64,000 bases of DNA from Triatoma infestans (GCA_011037195.1 JAAEAF010000201.1:248001-312000); one strand, 5' to 3'. Positions 23,161 through 33,417 are shown, counted from the first letter of the stretch. Numbers and translations are program-made. The notes: generated by a model from the sequence alone, not told the origin.

Positions 23161-23958
23161 TCTCTGATCCAGGTCTTCCCCTCAGCTGGCGGTCTACCCG
23201 GACCTAACCTATCATTTCCCAAGGCCGAGGCAAAACTGCCCCAGTCAGTTCTCCTCGGATTTCGGAACTTCTTCACCTCTCCCATCCCAAGACGCAGGGT
23301 GATTCTAATACCTCTACGATCAGACAACGTCCAGTCATCCATAACCTCCCAACCTGTCATCCAGGACACAAATTGCCTGGAAGCCACCGTTATATCTATA
23401 ACTTCTTCCCTGTTCCTAATAACAAAGGTAGGTTTCTTACCTCTATTTTAAAAGAAAAAGGTTTCTACTTACCAAAAACTCCGCCAGTGTCACCCCGCGC
23501 CGGTTGGTGTCGCTGCTTCCCCACAGCGTGTTGTGTGAGTTGGCATCGAATCCGACCAGCAATGGCAGGTTCTCCTTTTCACACCACTCCACCAAACGCT
23601 CCACTTCCTGACCAGGTGGTGGCTCCTCTGAATCATAGGGTAGGTAGGCCGACGCCAAAACCAGTCTGCCTACTGCCTCTTCTCTCCTAATCGAAACTGC
23701 CGTCAGGTCTCTAGAACAAAACTCTCTTAACACTGAACACTCCATATGCTTAGACGCCAGGACACAGGTCCTGGGCCTATCTACTCCACAATCATAAAAT
23801 GTTCTCAACCCCATACCACCCCATCCGACCACACTGCCTCGGATGGTATAGGGCTCCTGAATTAAACCTACCATTAAGGGTGTGTCCCTTATGACTTCAG
23901 CCATCTCCGCTACAACTTCCCTGCTCCTGTGTGTATTATATTGGTACACACAGAACAT
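23157..23958 (-). pseudogene. ORF2 endonuclease domain, frameshifted, terminal His lost
   Basis: The frame from 23958 has QYNTHRSREVVAEMA, LIQEPYTIRGSVVG (catalytic Glu), AYLPYD and LLVGFDANSHNTLWGSS (Asp and Asn). It ends at LFLLK at 23443, where CTTTTAAAATAG creates a stop. A one-base shift there restores NRGKKPTFVIRNREEVIDIT, the expected continuation, in the frame of 23387-23157. The final motif reads WTLSDRRGI, while the family norm is Ser-Asp-His. The His codon appears to be CGT, one A-to-G change from CAT. That residue is catalytic in this nuclease fold. Confidence 0.82.
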
Positions 23959-25048
23959 AGTTACTTTCCTTCACCTCCTCCTTGCCAGACTGGCCTCGTT
24001 GCTTCTCCTCCTTCCTTTTGAAGTTAATCCGAGTCAACTCGTAGTAGGGTCTCCACTCCTTCTCCTCTAGAATCCGGAGTGAATGGGGATCTATAAAGAA
24101 GACCATCCACATACCTTTATCTTTCTCGAAGGAGCTTAGCACTCTCCAAAGATCGGTTTGCAGACCAGGATTTTGCCCTGCCAAGCGTTCCAAGAATCTC
24201 TCCAGCGGACACCTCTTGCCTGGCACCCAAACTGATACCCTGATCATCTTTGGGATGTCCTCTCCCTCCAACATGACGTACTGGATGTCACCTCTGGGTG
24301 TGATAGCCTGCCTGGCTGTCCAAACCCTAGTCCTCTCGTCGCCGCAAGTGATAAGGAACATGCCCTCACTTACCACGCCGGACTCTTCAAATTGTGGCCA
24401 CCAACCTTCATCAGGGGTGCCCTTCCTGCTCCCAGTATCATCCAGAGCACTCACAAGTTGTGCTCTGACGTGCTCCGCGTCGTCCTCGGTCATCACTTCA
24501 CCATCTGCCCTGACCACGGCGACCTGTGGCTTCTTAGCCTTCTCCACTTTCGGGCGTTTAGCCTCGGGGACGCTTTCTGGCGTCTCCTCCGCACCCTTCT
24601 TCTTTTTCTTCTTCCTCTTTTTGCTGGACTCCCTTGTTTTGGTCTCACTCGGGGTCCGCCTTTCAGCGGTCCCCTCATTTCGACCAGGAGAGGCCAGCAG
24701 AAGCTCCTCAATGCTCTTATTTAAACTCTCTGTGGAGGCACCCCTCTCCAGGCCTCTCAAAGGAGAAGCCGGGAGGTTCCCGGCAGTTTCCTGCCTCGAG
24801 GATGCGCCCCCACTAAACTCACCTACAACATCTTTATTGGTGGAACAAGTAGCCATGACTACCGGTGTGCCTTGTTCCTCAACAACACCGGAGACCTTCG
24901 TGGTGATTTTCGCACCCTCATTTGCCACGGACTGAGGGCCTTTCTTTATTTGTTCTTTCATATTTTTAAGTTTGAAAGGGGTGGGTATAGTGTTGGTGAA
25001 ATATGTGTAATGTGGTGTTGAACTGTATGGTGTTTGCTGTTTCCTCAC
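23936..25048 (-). CDS. ORF1 protein with DUF4780-like domain
   Basis: 370 codons, uninterrupted. The N-terminal half is low in complexity: Ser/Thr/Pro/Glu-rich, with a strongly basic patch near residue 142 (KKRKKKKKKG) that looks like a nuclear localisation or nucleic-acid-binding signal. The C-terminal half (about residues 210-350) contains FLITCGDERTRVW, MIRVSVWVPGKRC, LAGQNPGLQTDLWRV, WMVFFIDPHSLRIL and WRPYYELTRINFK. I recognise these as the DUF4780 pattern found in insect retrotransposon ORF1 proteins. It is thought to act as a gag-like RNA-binding partner of ORF2. No CCHC zinc knuckle is visible. Its end overlaps the start of ORF2 by 23 bp, suggesting coupled translation. Confidence 0.75.
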   Translation of the reverse strand: MRKQQTPYSSTPHYTYFTNTIPTPFKLKNMKEQIKKGPQSVANEGAKITTKVSGVVEEQGTPVVMATCSTNKDVVGEFSGGASSRQETAGNLPASPLRGLERGASTESLNKSIEELLLASPGRNEGTAERRTPSETKTRESSKKRKKKKKKGAEETPESVPEAKRPKVEKAKKPQVAVVRADGEVMTEDDAEHVRAQLVSALDDTGSRKGTPDEGWWPQFEESGVVSEGMFLITCGDERTRVWTARQAITPRGDIQYVMLEGEDIPKMIRVSVWVPGKRCPLERFLERLAGQNPGLQTDLWRVLSSFEKDKGMWMVFFIDPHSLRILEEKEWRPYYELTRINFKRKEEKQRGQSGKEEVKESNYVLCVPI

Positions 25049-25416
25049 CAGGTCCCTACACTACAGGTATCTGGACGAATCTCCAGCGTATGAGCCGCTA
25101 CCCCACATCCGCCCCAGGTCCTCCAATGTCCAAATAGACTCTCTAAAGTAAAGACCTGTTTTCGGAGGCCCAGGAATGGGCCCCGTCAGGGCGGCGTGAG
25201 ATCGCTAGTGTGTCTGTGGTGTGAGTAAGTGAACATGTTATCACGGCGGATGCAGAGTAAATGTTGTGTAGCTCCGCAGTAGTGTCTGCCGCCAGAGCCC
25301 GATTAGCAGTGCAAAGCACGTTGTCCAGTCCCTGCGGCGTGGACGCTCGGGTTGGCTCCAACCCAGTAACTGGAATCGCCTAAGCTTTCCACCAGTCACA
25401 GGGTTGTTTAGGGACC

Positions 25417-25427
25417 AAATTTGAGTA
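25417..25427. repeat. I/LOA-like element target-site duplication, right
   Basis: AAATTTGAGTA, identical to 20204-20214. Confidence 0.85.
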
Positions 25428-25530
25428 AGGAAAATGAGTAAAATTAAAAATTTTTTGTCATCTTATATATATAACTGCATTAAAAAAAGGAGTAGGTGAA
25501 AGTGTTGTATTTCTCGCCAGATTTTACGGG

Positions 25531-26230
25531 AGCCAAATTTCTCCATAGTTACCAAAAACACTGAAACATGAAACTTATAATATCACCTATATGGTTGCTT
25601 TTGAAAGCAATGAAATGTAATATAGCCATATCCATTCACAAAGAAATGTGTAACAATTCCATGCTGTGCTGTTACATAAATTAAATTATTTCAACATTGA
25701 GTGGAAATATATATATATATATATATAAACATAATATATTCAAAAGACCAACATGTTTGAAACTGATTAATTCACCTAAATACACCCAAGAATGCGCGTA
25801 CATAAATACACGCAAACTTGCAGGAGGTGTTAGATGTATTCATTAATTAACCATACATGGATAATTATGAAATTCTTAATTAAAAGCTTCTATAATTTAA
25901 TTATGTTGTATTATTTAGAAATTTTAATAAATGTTAAAAAAAAATGAAGGTATGATGAATTATTTTCTGTTCGCAGAGAAGCAAGCTTGAAGGTATTTTT
26001 AATAAAATTATCTTCTCCTATATCTGCTTAACAAGGTCATCAGTTTTTTTTTATACACCCCTTACCCATCAAGATTAAGTCCTTCAATTGATTTAAGTCA
26101 ACAAAAAGTTTGAAGAAAATAAAAACAAAGTATACAACAAAAGAAAATTGGAATAACTAGTTATATAATGGATATTGAAACAGCTGATTTAATTAAAACA
26201 GCTGATTCTTGTAAGAAATAAAAACAGAAG
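25531..26230 (+). repeat. Left arm of a ~700-bp inverted repeat pair
   Basis: It matches the reverse complement of 29173-29890 along its whole length with many substitutions and small gaps. Shared blocks in order include CATAGTTACC, TGTTTGAAACTGATTAATTC, TGTTAGATGTA, TACATGGATAATTAT, CTTCTATAATTTAATTATGT, CTGCTTAACAAG, CCCATCAAGAT, AGTCCTTCAATTGATTTAAG and GATTTAATTAAAACAGCT. There is no open frame of note. It is either two copies of an unidentified dispersed repeat or long terminal inverted repeats. Confidence 0.75.
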
Positions 26231-26285
26231 GATCTTAATATAGAAGGAAATAACAATTAGGTATGAGTCTAAGATTGTTTTTTTA

Positions 26286-26695
26286 TCTTGTGTGAATCAC
26301 TCACTTTCTCTTACTGCACTTTACTATACTTATTAAATGTTTATTTGCCTTCAATTTCATTTCTATTGGAGAATCAAAATTTAATATGTTTTTTGGTAGA
26401 AAGCATAACATCCCAGCCTCCTCCTAAACTTCTTGAAGTTTAAAACCCAAATGTAAAATAAAATCGACGGTGTTTTTATGGCGAAAATTCATTCTATAAA
26501 GTGGTACTTCCGTAGAGGAATTTTGACAGACACACTGTCGGATCCCATGGTGATACCTAAACGGAATATCGTGCTTGAACTTTCTGCGATTTTTCGCTTT
26601 TGTGCTAAAATGCTAACATACATACATGCATACATAAAGCATTCACTCACACACACACACACACACACACACATACCCACACAAATAAATTAATG
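26286..26695 (+). repeat. R-family copy, truncated at its microsatellite
   Basis: The 5' end is recognisable (GTGTGAATCACTCACTTTCTC). The 3' module has GGTGATACCTAAACGGAATA and TCTGCGATTTTTCGCTTTTG. It stops at the CA tract (26647-26674) without the terminal hairpin. Confidence 0.7.
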
Positions 26696-26924
26696 AATGA
26701 AAAACAGAAGTCGTGAGAAACAAGAGGACAGAAAAAAAAAACCGGCTGAAAGAGAATTGACAAAACTTAGCAATGAATAGAACTTATTTACAATTCAGAT
26801 GATGAATTTGAAATGCAACTGTGACAAAAAAAAAACTTTCTATTGTCTCGCGAGAATGCTGGGAAATTCACTGAAAGTGTAGAGTGGTTTGCTTGAATAA
26901 AGTTTTTTTATAATCCTACGCCAT

Positions 26925-27075
26925 GACTTCAGCTATTCAGCCATTCAGCGTCGTGCGGCCCAGTTTAAGAGAACTAGGCTGCGCTGGCGATTGATGTTGT
27001 TCATTTAGTTGGATATCCAGGGGGCACATGAGAACAATCTCGGACGCGAAAAGTTCACCCCTCTATTTTGAATAA
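26925..27075 (-). repeat. Dispersed repeat C, copy 2
   Basis: The reverse complement aligns with 15895-16050 through the same short blocks. The two copies are clearly diverged, so the family is old. Confidence 0.6.
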
Positions 27076-27383
27076 AATGATTCAACTGAGGGACAAAATG
27101 AAGACCTCTAGCAAATGAAATACTAGATAAGAAATTGACATTTAGAGCATTATCTTGCCACTTTTATTATCTTGCCACAGTTGTGTGAGGGTTCCACATG
27201 AGATTTTTTTTGTACTCAATTAAAACTGCAGCTCTCAGTGATCTGGGCGTCCGAGCGATATCTTAGACCAACAACACGAGGTATACACCTAATATTCCAT
27301 TCACTACACGTATGGCCTAAAATGGTAGTTGATATATGGCCAGTACCTGGGATTTAGCGTACCCGTTGGTAAAGCTCTAGCTC

Positions 27384-27434
<51 letters not shown>

Positions 27435-27619
27435 AGCTCACTCATACACAATTTACGTTTTACAAACAACTACTCTCAATACACAAAAAACTAAACTGAA
27501 AGATGCTACAATCGTACTTCAGATCGTACTTTATTTAGCTTTTAATCACTCCCTGTACTATCCAAATACAAGATACTCTGTACACAAATACAGTTCCTTA
27601 CTTTCATAAAAAAAAAAAA
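27076..27619. other. Unrecognised DNA with an (AC)21 microsatellite
   Basis: A perfect AC tract lies at 27387-27428. The remaining bases have no recognisable frame or repeat. Confidence 0.7.
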
Positions 27620-28452
27620 TCTGATTTGAAACACTCACACAACTTTCTCTTACTCCATTAATATAATTTAATGAAGAAATTTTCTTTAAAATTGCAAAGT
27701 TTAGAATGTTTTAGTTGGGCTGGACATTAAAAAATAGTACTTGAGCAGAGTTATATGGAGCACCCTCTAATGGAGCACCAATAAATCATTTGCAGTTCAA
27801 ATTTAAACCTAACTGACAGACCTCTCAAAGCCACGCTAAAATCTTCTTTTTTTTCAGGAAAAATACTTCAAATAAAACTAATACTTATTTCTACCTAAAA
27901 GAGTGAGCATTTCAAGGTTAAAGAAAATCGTTATAATCGTTATTGTAAAAAATTTCAAAAAACACTATATTAAATAGGTGGTAAAACAATAAATTGTACT
28001 GAAGTGGAACTTAGAAAAAAGCATAACGCTACTGTTCACTCAGAACCCCTACAAATCATTTTATCGGGAAAATGTTTCAATTAAAAGTGATGGGTACTTA
28101 TTTGAGGAGATAGTAGACAAAGTTTAAACAAAATGGTTGGAACTTGTTTTAGAGGAAATCACGAAAAACTGAAAAAAATATGATACAGTAATAAAGTCAC
28201 ACTTTGGTTTGATGAAACTTCGTGTCAGAGGCGGTGGTACTACATAAACGGAACACCAAGTTTAACCTTTCAGCAATTTTTCGTTTTTGAGATATTTTGT
28301 TACCACAAACAGACAGGCACAAACACATACATACAGACTATTCGCTTAGAAACATTTTTTTTCATATTCAGGGTCCCTCAAAACATGTATTTCCGGTGAA
28401 AACCCGTAACGATCAAATAAAATGAGTGCATTTTACTAAGAGTAAGAAAGAA
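27620..28452 (+). repeat. R-family copy
   Basis: 5' end TCTGATTTGAAACACTCACA at 27620, then ACTTTCTCTTACTCC. Modules follow with AAATAAAACTAATAC and ACTGAAGTGGAAC. The 3' module has CGGAACACCAAGTTTAA, ACATGTATTTCCGGTGAAAA and the degraded end CTAAGAGTAAGAAAGAA. Confidence 0.72.
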
Positions 28453-28454
28453 TA

Positions 28455-29000
28455 ATAGGTGCTGGGACATGTTGGCGTGGAAGGCAGTAAAATGGCCAAC
28501 ATCCCGGCAAAGGAAGACGCTGCATCTCCTCTCCTGGGGTCTGAACCCTTTTGTGGAATCAGTGGCCAGTTACTCTGGAACACTCTCCCAGAACTGAGGC
28601 CGGCTAAGGCCTGTCTGCGAAGCTGTAACCTGGAAAGGTTGAAGACCTGAGTAAAATAAGGTCCGTATTTTTACGAGTTTCCTCACAGGGCATTGCAGAC
28701 CTGAAGAAGCTTGGGCTAGTAGATGATAGCACATGCAGATTCTGTGGGGGAGATGGAGGAAATTTCAACACATCTCTTCACGGACTGCGAGATTATCATT
28801 CAAAGAAGATTAAGTAGTCTAGGCTATTTCCAGGTGCGGGAGGGAGGAAGTATCCTCCCTAGAACCCTTCAAGTTTTAAGATTCCTTAGGGAGCAAGGCT
28901 CACCATGGCACCAGAGGTCACAATATCAATGGTTGCAGTGCACGAATCCTCTCGAAAAAAATAGGAAAATTTGTCAATAATAACTAAGGAAATGGCGGCA
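28455..29000 (+). pseudogene. LINE RNase H C-terminus fragment (R1/I-like)
   Basis: LGHVGVEGSKMANIPAKE corresponds to the last RNase H motif (normally GNE.AD..A), with the Asn, Glu and Asp positions lost. It is followed by a GSEPFCGIS segment typical of R1/I-type C-termini. After a frame change come CRFCG and then GEMEEISTHLFTDC, together giving a Cys-x2-Cys..His-x4-Cys motif like the one at 20.4 kb. The fragment starts immediately after an R-family end, so it is probably a 5'-truncated insertion. The sequence to about 29150 may be its 3' UTR. Confidence 0.7.
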
Positions 29001-29172
29001 ATAAGAGAAAGACGTGTTTTTCTTTTATTCTCATGGGATTTTAATGTTGATCTGGAGATATTGACGCAGTTGCAACACTTTCTCATAAAAGCTATAAGTA
29101 AAATTGAAAAATACATTAAACTAATAAAATCTTAAAGAGACTCATAATTTTTTTTTATACTATATGCAAAAT

Positions 29173-29890
29173 TTTTCTGTTTTCATTTCATAAAAGAATG
29201 AGCTGTTTTAATTAAATCATCTGTTTCCATATCCCCACTATATAACTAGTTCTTTTTTATCCCATTTTTCTTTTGTTTTATAATTTGTTTTTATTTTCTT
29301 TTAAACTTTCTGTTGACTTAAATCAATTGAAGGACTTTATCTTGATGGGTTTGCCGCTATAAGGGGGTTATAAAAAAAAATGATGTTCTTGTTAAGCAGA
29401 TGTTTTTATAGACTGGAGATCATTTTTAAAAAAATAACTTCAAGTACTTCTCTCTCTGGGAACAAAAACGAATTCAGGTACAATTTCTCCATAATTCAAC
29501 ATAATTAAATTATAGAAGTTTTTAATTAATAATTTATAATTATCCATGTATGTGTTAATTAATGGGTACATCTAACACACCTGTCTGTTTGCGTGTGTCT
29601 AAGTATCGGCGTGTGTAAGTGAATTAATCAGTTTCAAACATGTGGGTGTGCTGGTAATAATAGCTGATGAGATTGCCAGAAGGTCCGTCTCTCTCTTAAA
29701 ATATATATTTATAAGATACGTATATTTCCATTCCATTCTGAAATAAATTACTTTATGAATCACTATAGCATAAAATTGTTACAAATTACATTTTTAATTG
29801 ATATGATTATGTATAATATTTTATTGCTTTTAAAGCCAACCCCATTGGTTTCTTGTTTCAATCTTTCTGGTAACTATGTGGGGAAATCTG
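29173..29890 (-). repeat. Right arm of the ~700-bp inverted repeat pair
   Basis: Reverse-complement partner of 25531-26230. Its outer end abuts the R-family copy starting at 29887. The 2.9-kb interior holds two R-family copies, repeat C and a LINE fragment, and no transposase. Confidence 0.75.
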
Positions 29891-30746
29891 GGTCACTTTC
29901 TCTTACTTCCGTTTAGTCCAATTTTTGTGTATAAATGAGAAAATTTCCTTCAATTTCAAATTTCACTCATTAAATTAAAAATAGAGGCGGTGGTGACCAA
30001 GGAACACAGTTAGGTAGTGTAGTGATTACATTGCAGTCGAGAAGAGGATGCCAATAACATTGAACCATCCTACGTAACATTTGTAATTTAACACCAAAGA
30101 CACTCGCACATCTATCTAAAAAATATCCTCTTTTTTTTAAATGTTTCAAATAAAAGTGATGTTTTATATCCGAAGTTTACATTCCAAGTTTAAAGGAAAA
30201 CTTTGTGGTCGTTTTCGAGATAAAAACGCTCAAACATCTGTTCTAGAAAATGGCACTTCTGCGTTTCCCGATTTCCTTCAAATTTAGAATTCTAGCGATG
30301 CTTCTACCGTCGAATGCTTAACTTTACTGTTCCTCCAAAAGAAGCATTTCTTTTTCCGGGAAAATGTTTGAGATAAAAGTGACAGGTATTTATGGTGTTC
30401 CATATTTAAAGAAAATCGTTGGAGTAATTTTTGAGAAAATTGCGGAAAATTGAAAAAAAAAACCTTTTGTAATATCGCACTTGTGGTTCCAATGGATTTT
30501 ACCCGACATCTTCGTGTCAATTACGGTGCTTCATTGTTTGAAATCTCAAAACACACACACACACACACACACATATATACGTGCGGACATATATACGTTA
30601 TATATACGTACGGACCATTCAGTAAAAAACTTTTTTTTCTCACTCATGGGACCTCAAAACATGTTTTTACAGTGAAAACTGAATTTCGAAAATTTGACTC
30701 GGTCACAATACTTCCTGTTACTGGGGGAGAGTAAGAGAAAGTAAAA
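29887..30746 (+). repeat. R-family copy
   Basis: 5' end TCTGGGTCACTTTCTCTTAC. It carries an inner GGCGGTGGTGACC..GTGATTACATTGCAG block that is shared only with the copy at 63760. Modules at 30140-30440 and a CA tract (about 30549-30572) are followed by CATGTTTTTACAGTGAAAAC and the end GGGAGAGTAAGAGAAAGTA. Confidence 0.72.
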
Positions 30747-30747
30747 A

Positions 30748-31065
30748 GTGGTTTAAATTTTCCCATTCATTTGACCTTGAAGAAAACTAAACATTTAATA
30801 GAAATTGTAAGTTTGAAGAAAATTTGTCTGCACTTGGTGGAAAACATGACCCAACCGCTCCCCAAAGTGCCGCCTTAAATTAATTTTCCCTGAGAACTGT
30901 TTCAAATAAAATTTATAGCCCCAATATGCATTGTTGATATATTAAGTTTAAAGAAAATCGTTTGAACCATTTTTGAGAAATTTATTTCAAACTTAACTCT
31001 ACTCTTAGTAAAAACTCCAAGTTTGAAGAAAATATTTGTCAAATATAGTTGTATTAATTGTTAGT
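30748..31065 (+). repeat. R-family module remnant, head-to-tail with the previous copy
   Basis: Blocks CCCAACCGCTCCCCAAAGT, TTTCAAATAAAATTTATAG and TTAAGTTTAAAGAAAATCGT are standard module sequence. No termini are present. Confidence 0.55.
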
Positions 31066-31159
31066 TCGTGATAGCCCCGTGTATGAGTGTTTCACGATAG
31101 GAGATTAGTTTTTATATTATTTCCTGTAACTGCTATATAGCGATTGTGCCAGATGATCG

Positions 31160-31255
31160 GACGAGTGCCCGGCCGGAGTCTCCTTTCCAGCCAGACACCT
31201 CTGAGCTCGAGAAGTTACTTCAAAGCTGCCTAGAGAGTTTAGCAGTGAAACTCAG
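31160..31255 (+). repeat. 96-bp segment duplicated from or into the solo LTR
   Basis: By my count it differs at 6 of 96 positions from 31606-31701, which lies inside the solo LTR. It interrupts R-family sequence. Both copies translate in one frame (ELEKLLQ..LESLAVKL), but most differences change the amino acid, so coding constraint is not supported. Confidence 0.75.
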
Positions 31256-31396
31256 AAATTGAGTTTTCACCGGAAATACTTGTTTTGAGGTCCCTCAAAT
31301 ACGAAAAAAATGTTTTTAGCGAATGGTTTGAATGTGTGTATGTGTGTGTGTGTGTGTAAACATAATATCCCAAAAAATGAAAAGTCTCAGGAAGCT

Positions 31397-32000
31397 TGTG
31401 ACGTGAAGTCATATATTAGGACAGTGATCATTAATAACAATAAATAATGAACTTGGAAACATTATAGTGAAGTACTGAGTGAACTTCGGATTGTTCCACT
31501 TATACACACACGCGCGCACCGCATGCGAATGATGAAGCAAGGTAGGGTGATTGCAAATGGCTTTGTGAAGAGTGGGAGTCAGACAGTCTACGAAGCGCCA
31601 GCAAGGACGAGTACCCGGCCGGAGCCTTCTTTCCAGCCAGACACCCCTGAGCTCGAGAAGTTACTTCAATGCTGGCTAGAGAGTTTAGCAGTGAAACTCA
31701 GCAACACACAGCCACCTGCAGGTAATTCTTGGCCCCAATTTTAATTCAATCGAGAACTGGCAATGGATGAATGTGCGTAGAGAGACAGACAGGAAGAATC
31801 GCTTGTTTCGCCTGCGAACATCTGTATTCGTGTATGTGCGTGTAAGTACCAAATCATAATTAGTTGAGTAATTAGCAGTAAGTGATTTAAATATGTGCGT
31901 AAGATGTTATAACTGAACCCCCCTCTTACCATTTCTGCGATTTCCCATCTGCCTAATTGCTTTCACCACTTTCCCAATGTTAGGTAAGCCTAACGTTACA
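31397..32000. mobile_element. Solo LTR, 604 bp
   Basis: It begins TGTGACGT and ends ACGTTACA, a TG...CA element with near-matching inverted ends. Flanks duplicate AGCT (31393-31396 and 32001-32004; AAGCT if the terminal A is counted). The R-family sequence on either side joins to the normal module when the insert is removed, which proves insertion. There is no internal region, so it is a recombination product of a full LTR retrotransposon. BEL and Gypsy elements make duplications of this size. Its 73-codon frame (31523-31744) has no known domain. Confidence 0.7.
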
Positions 32001-32379
32001 AGCTCAAACTTGGTATTCTATTTAGGCGCTTCCATCGCATCAGACACGAAGATTTCGGACAAAATCCATCAACCGGGAGTGCTACTTTATTGATTGTTTT
32101 TTACATTTTTTCGTGATTTTGTCAAAAACAACTGCAGCTATTGTTACTGTACAGTAACTGCACCCAGCTATTGTTACTGTACAGTAACTGCACATACAAA
32201 CAGAGGTACAACTGTTATTTGTAACAGTTCTCTGGGAAAATTCGTTTAAGGGAGCTTTTGGAGGAGAGATGGTGTTATATGTTCCCTAAAGTGCTATTTT
32301 AGTTTATTATTCACTTATATCTTGTAAACTGCAGTAAGAAAAAGTCGTGTGAGTGTTTCACATCAGATTTTTTTTTCAA

Positions 32380-32930
32380 GTTTTTCATGAAGTGAGTGTG
32401 AGTCTATCAGAAATAGTACATTGTAGCCATTATTGTAACAGCTTTCCTGGTTAGCAGCTAAAGTTCAACTTGTAGATACAACAAGTGCCTATAAATCTCT
32501 ACAGAGTTAATAAATCTTCCAAGTGCACAGCACCTTCACCCCAACTGTAGCGCACTCTGACCTTATTAGTAGATTTCCAAGAGGATTACTCTGTCTCCAC
32601 TTCTGTGCCCCTCCCCACACACACATCTGACATTTGCCTGTTGTTTAGACTACCATTTTTTATTTGGTACAAACCAGTCGGCGAGGAAATGTGGATCAAT
32701 TTGTTGAACTGACATTCTTAAGAAATAGATTCAAAGAGTGTTTTTCTCGCGTGTGTGGTGACCTCTATTGAAATTATTCAACGAATAATTGAAATTATTA
32801 AACGAATGGCATGTCCTTTATCGGCGACACCATTGCCTTTCACTAGTATAAGAAGCTCTTCTGGGAGATAGATCCCATTATTTGTTTGAAAATATCAATG
32901 AGAAACTGACCGAGAAAATAAATGAAGAAA
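32380..32930. other. No gene recognised
   Basis: Unrecognised DNA between two R-family copies. It has no open frame over 60 codons and no visible repeat. Confidence 0.45.
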
Positions 32931-32934
32931 AAAA

Positions 32935-33417
32935 AATTCTGTTGTGAAACACTCACACGACTTTCTCTTACGCATACAAATTAATTAAAAAAAAACAGAT
33001 TCTTTAAAACTGCAATGATTACAAATTTTAATTGGGCTAGCCATAAAAAGAAGTGATAGAGGTTAGGCATATGTAGCTGAGTGGACATTGTGGGTCACCT
33101 CTACTCAACACCTCGTAGTCACTTTAAATTTAAACTAACTGACAGACCCCCCACCCCCACCCCAATACCATAATCAAAATTAATTTTTCTGCAAAAAGGT
33201 TTCAAATAAAAGAGTAATACGTTTCTATTTATGTAGCAAGCATTTCAAATTTCGAGAAGATCGTTGAAACGGTTTACGAGAAAATTCCAAAAATCTCGTA
33301 AACCGATTTTGTAAAATTGCACAGGTTAACCGCTTTTCTTCAAATTTGGAATTCTATCAAAGCTTGTAACATGTATTAACATATGTAGGTGGTAATACCA
33401 TTGTATTATATTGAAGT
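32935..33417 (+). repeat. R-family copy, 5' half
   Basis: 5' end TCTGTTGTGAAACACTCACA and ACTTTCTCTTACG, then modules up to TATTATATTGAAGT. The same copy continues at 37392. It is interrupted by a 3.97-kb insertion flanked by near-identical 13-mers (33405-33417 ATTATATTGAAGT and 37392-37404 ATTATACTGAAGT). Confidence 0.72.

Larger units (their letters stand above)
20215..25416 (-). mobile_element. I/LOA-like LINE with RNase H, full length, inactivated
   Basis: A 5.2-kb element bounded by perfect 11-bp duplications. On the minus strand it starts GGTCCCTAAACAACCC at 25416 and ends in a TAA repeat tail at 20215-20238. It has a 5' UTR of about 370 bp, ORF1 with a DUF4780-like domain, and ORF2 with endonuclease, RT, RNase H and a C-terminal CCHC motif. 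The TAA tail plus RNase H suggests the I superclade (LOA/I-like); the exact clade needs a tree. It is GC-richer than its neighbourhood. ORF1 is intact, while ORF2 has several frameshifts, so it cannot now move itself. Confidence 0.88.
31140..32367 (-). repeat. R-family copy on minus strand, split by a 96-bp segment and a solo LTR
   Basis: On the minus strand the copy starts at 32367 (TGATGTGAAACACTCACACG, then ACTTTTTCTTACTGCAG). It runs to AATACCAAGTTTGAGCTT, is interrupted by the LTR, resumes at about 31396 (AGCTTCCTGAGACTTTTCAT), passes a GT/CA tract (31341-31357) and reaches GGTGAAAACTCAATTTC. It is interrupted again at 31160-31255 before ATCTGGCACAATCG. A 30-bp duplication lies at 32135-32193, and each unit contains the perfect palindrome GTTACTGTACAGTAAC (32143-32158 and 32173-32188). 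Confidence 0.7.

Noticed and set aside
24216..24935. 239-codon plus-strand frame
   Set aside because: Antisense shadow of the intact DUF4780-like ORF1; the repeated Phe run is the complement of the Lys-rich patch.
26489..26693. Open frames with poly-(Val-Cys) or poly-(Thr-His) runs
   Set aside because: They are translations of the CA microsatellite; the same occurs at 30450-30734 and 37536-37846.
31523..31744. 73-codon frame inside the solo LTR as a gene
   Set aside because: No domain is seen, and the duplicated 96-bp part shows mostly amino-acid-changing differences.
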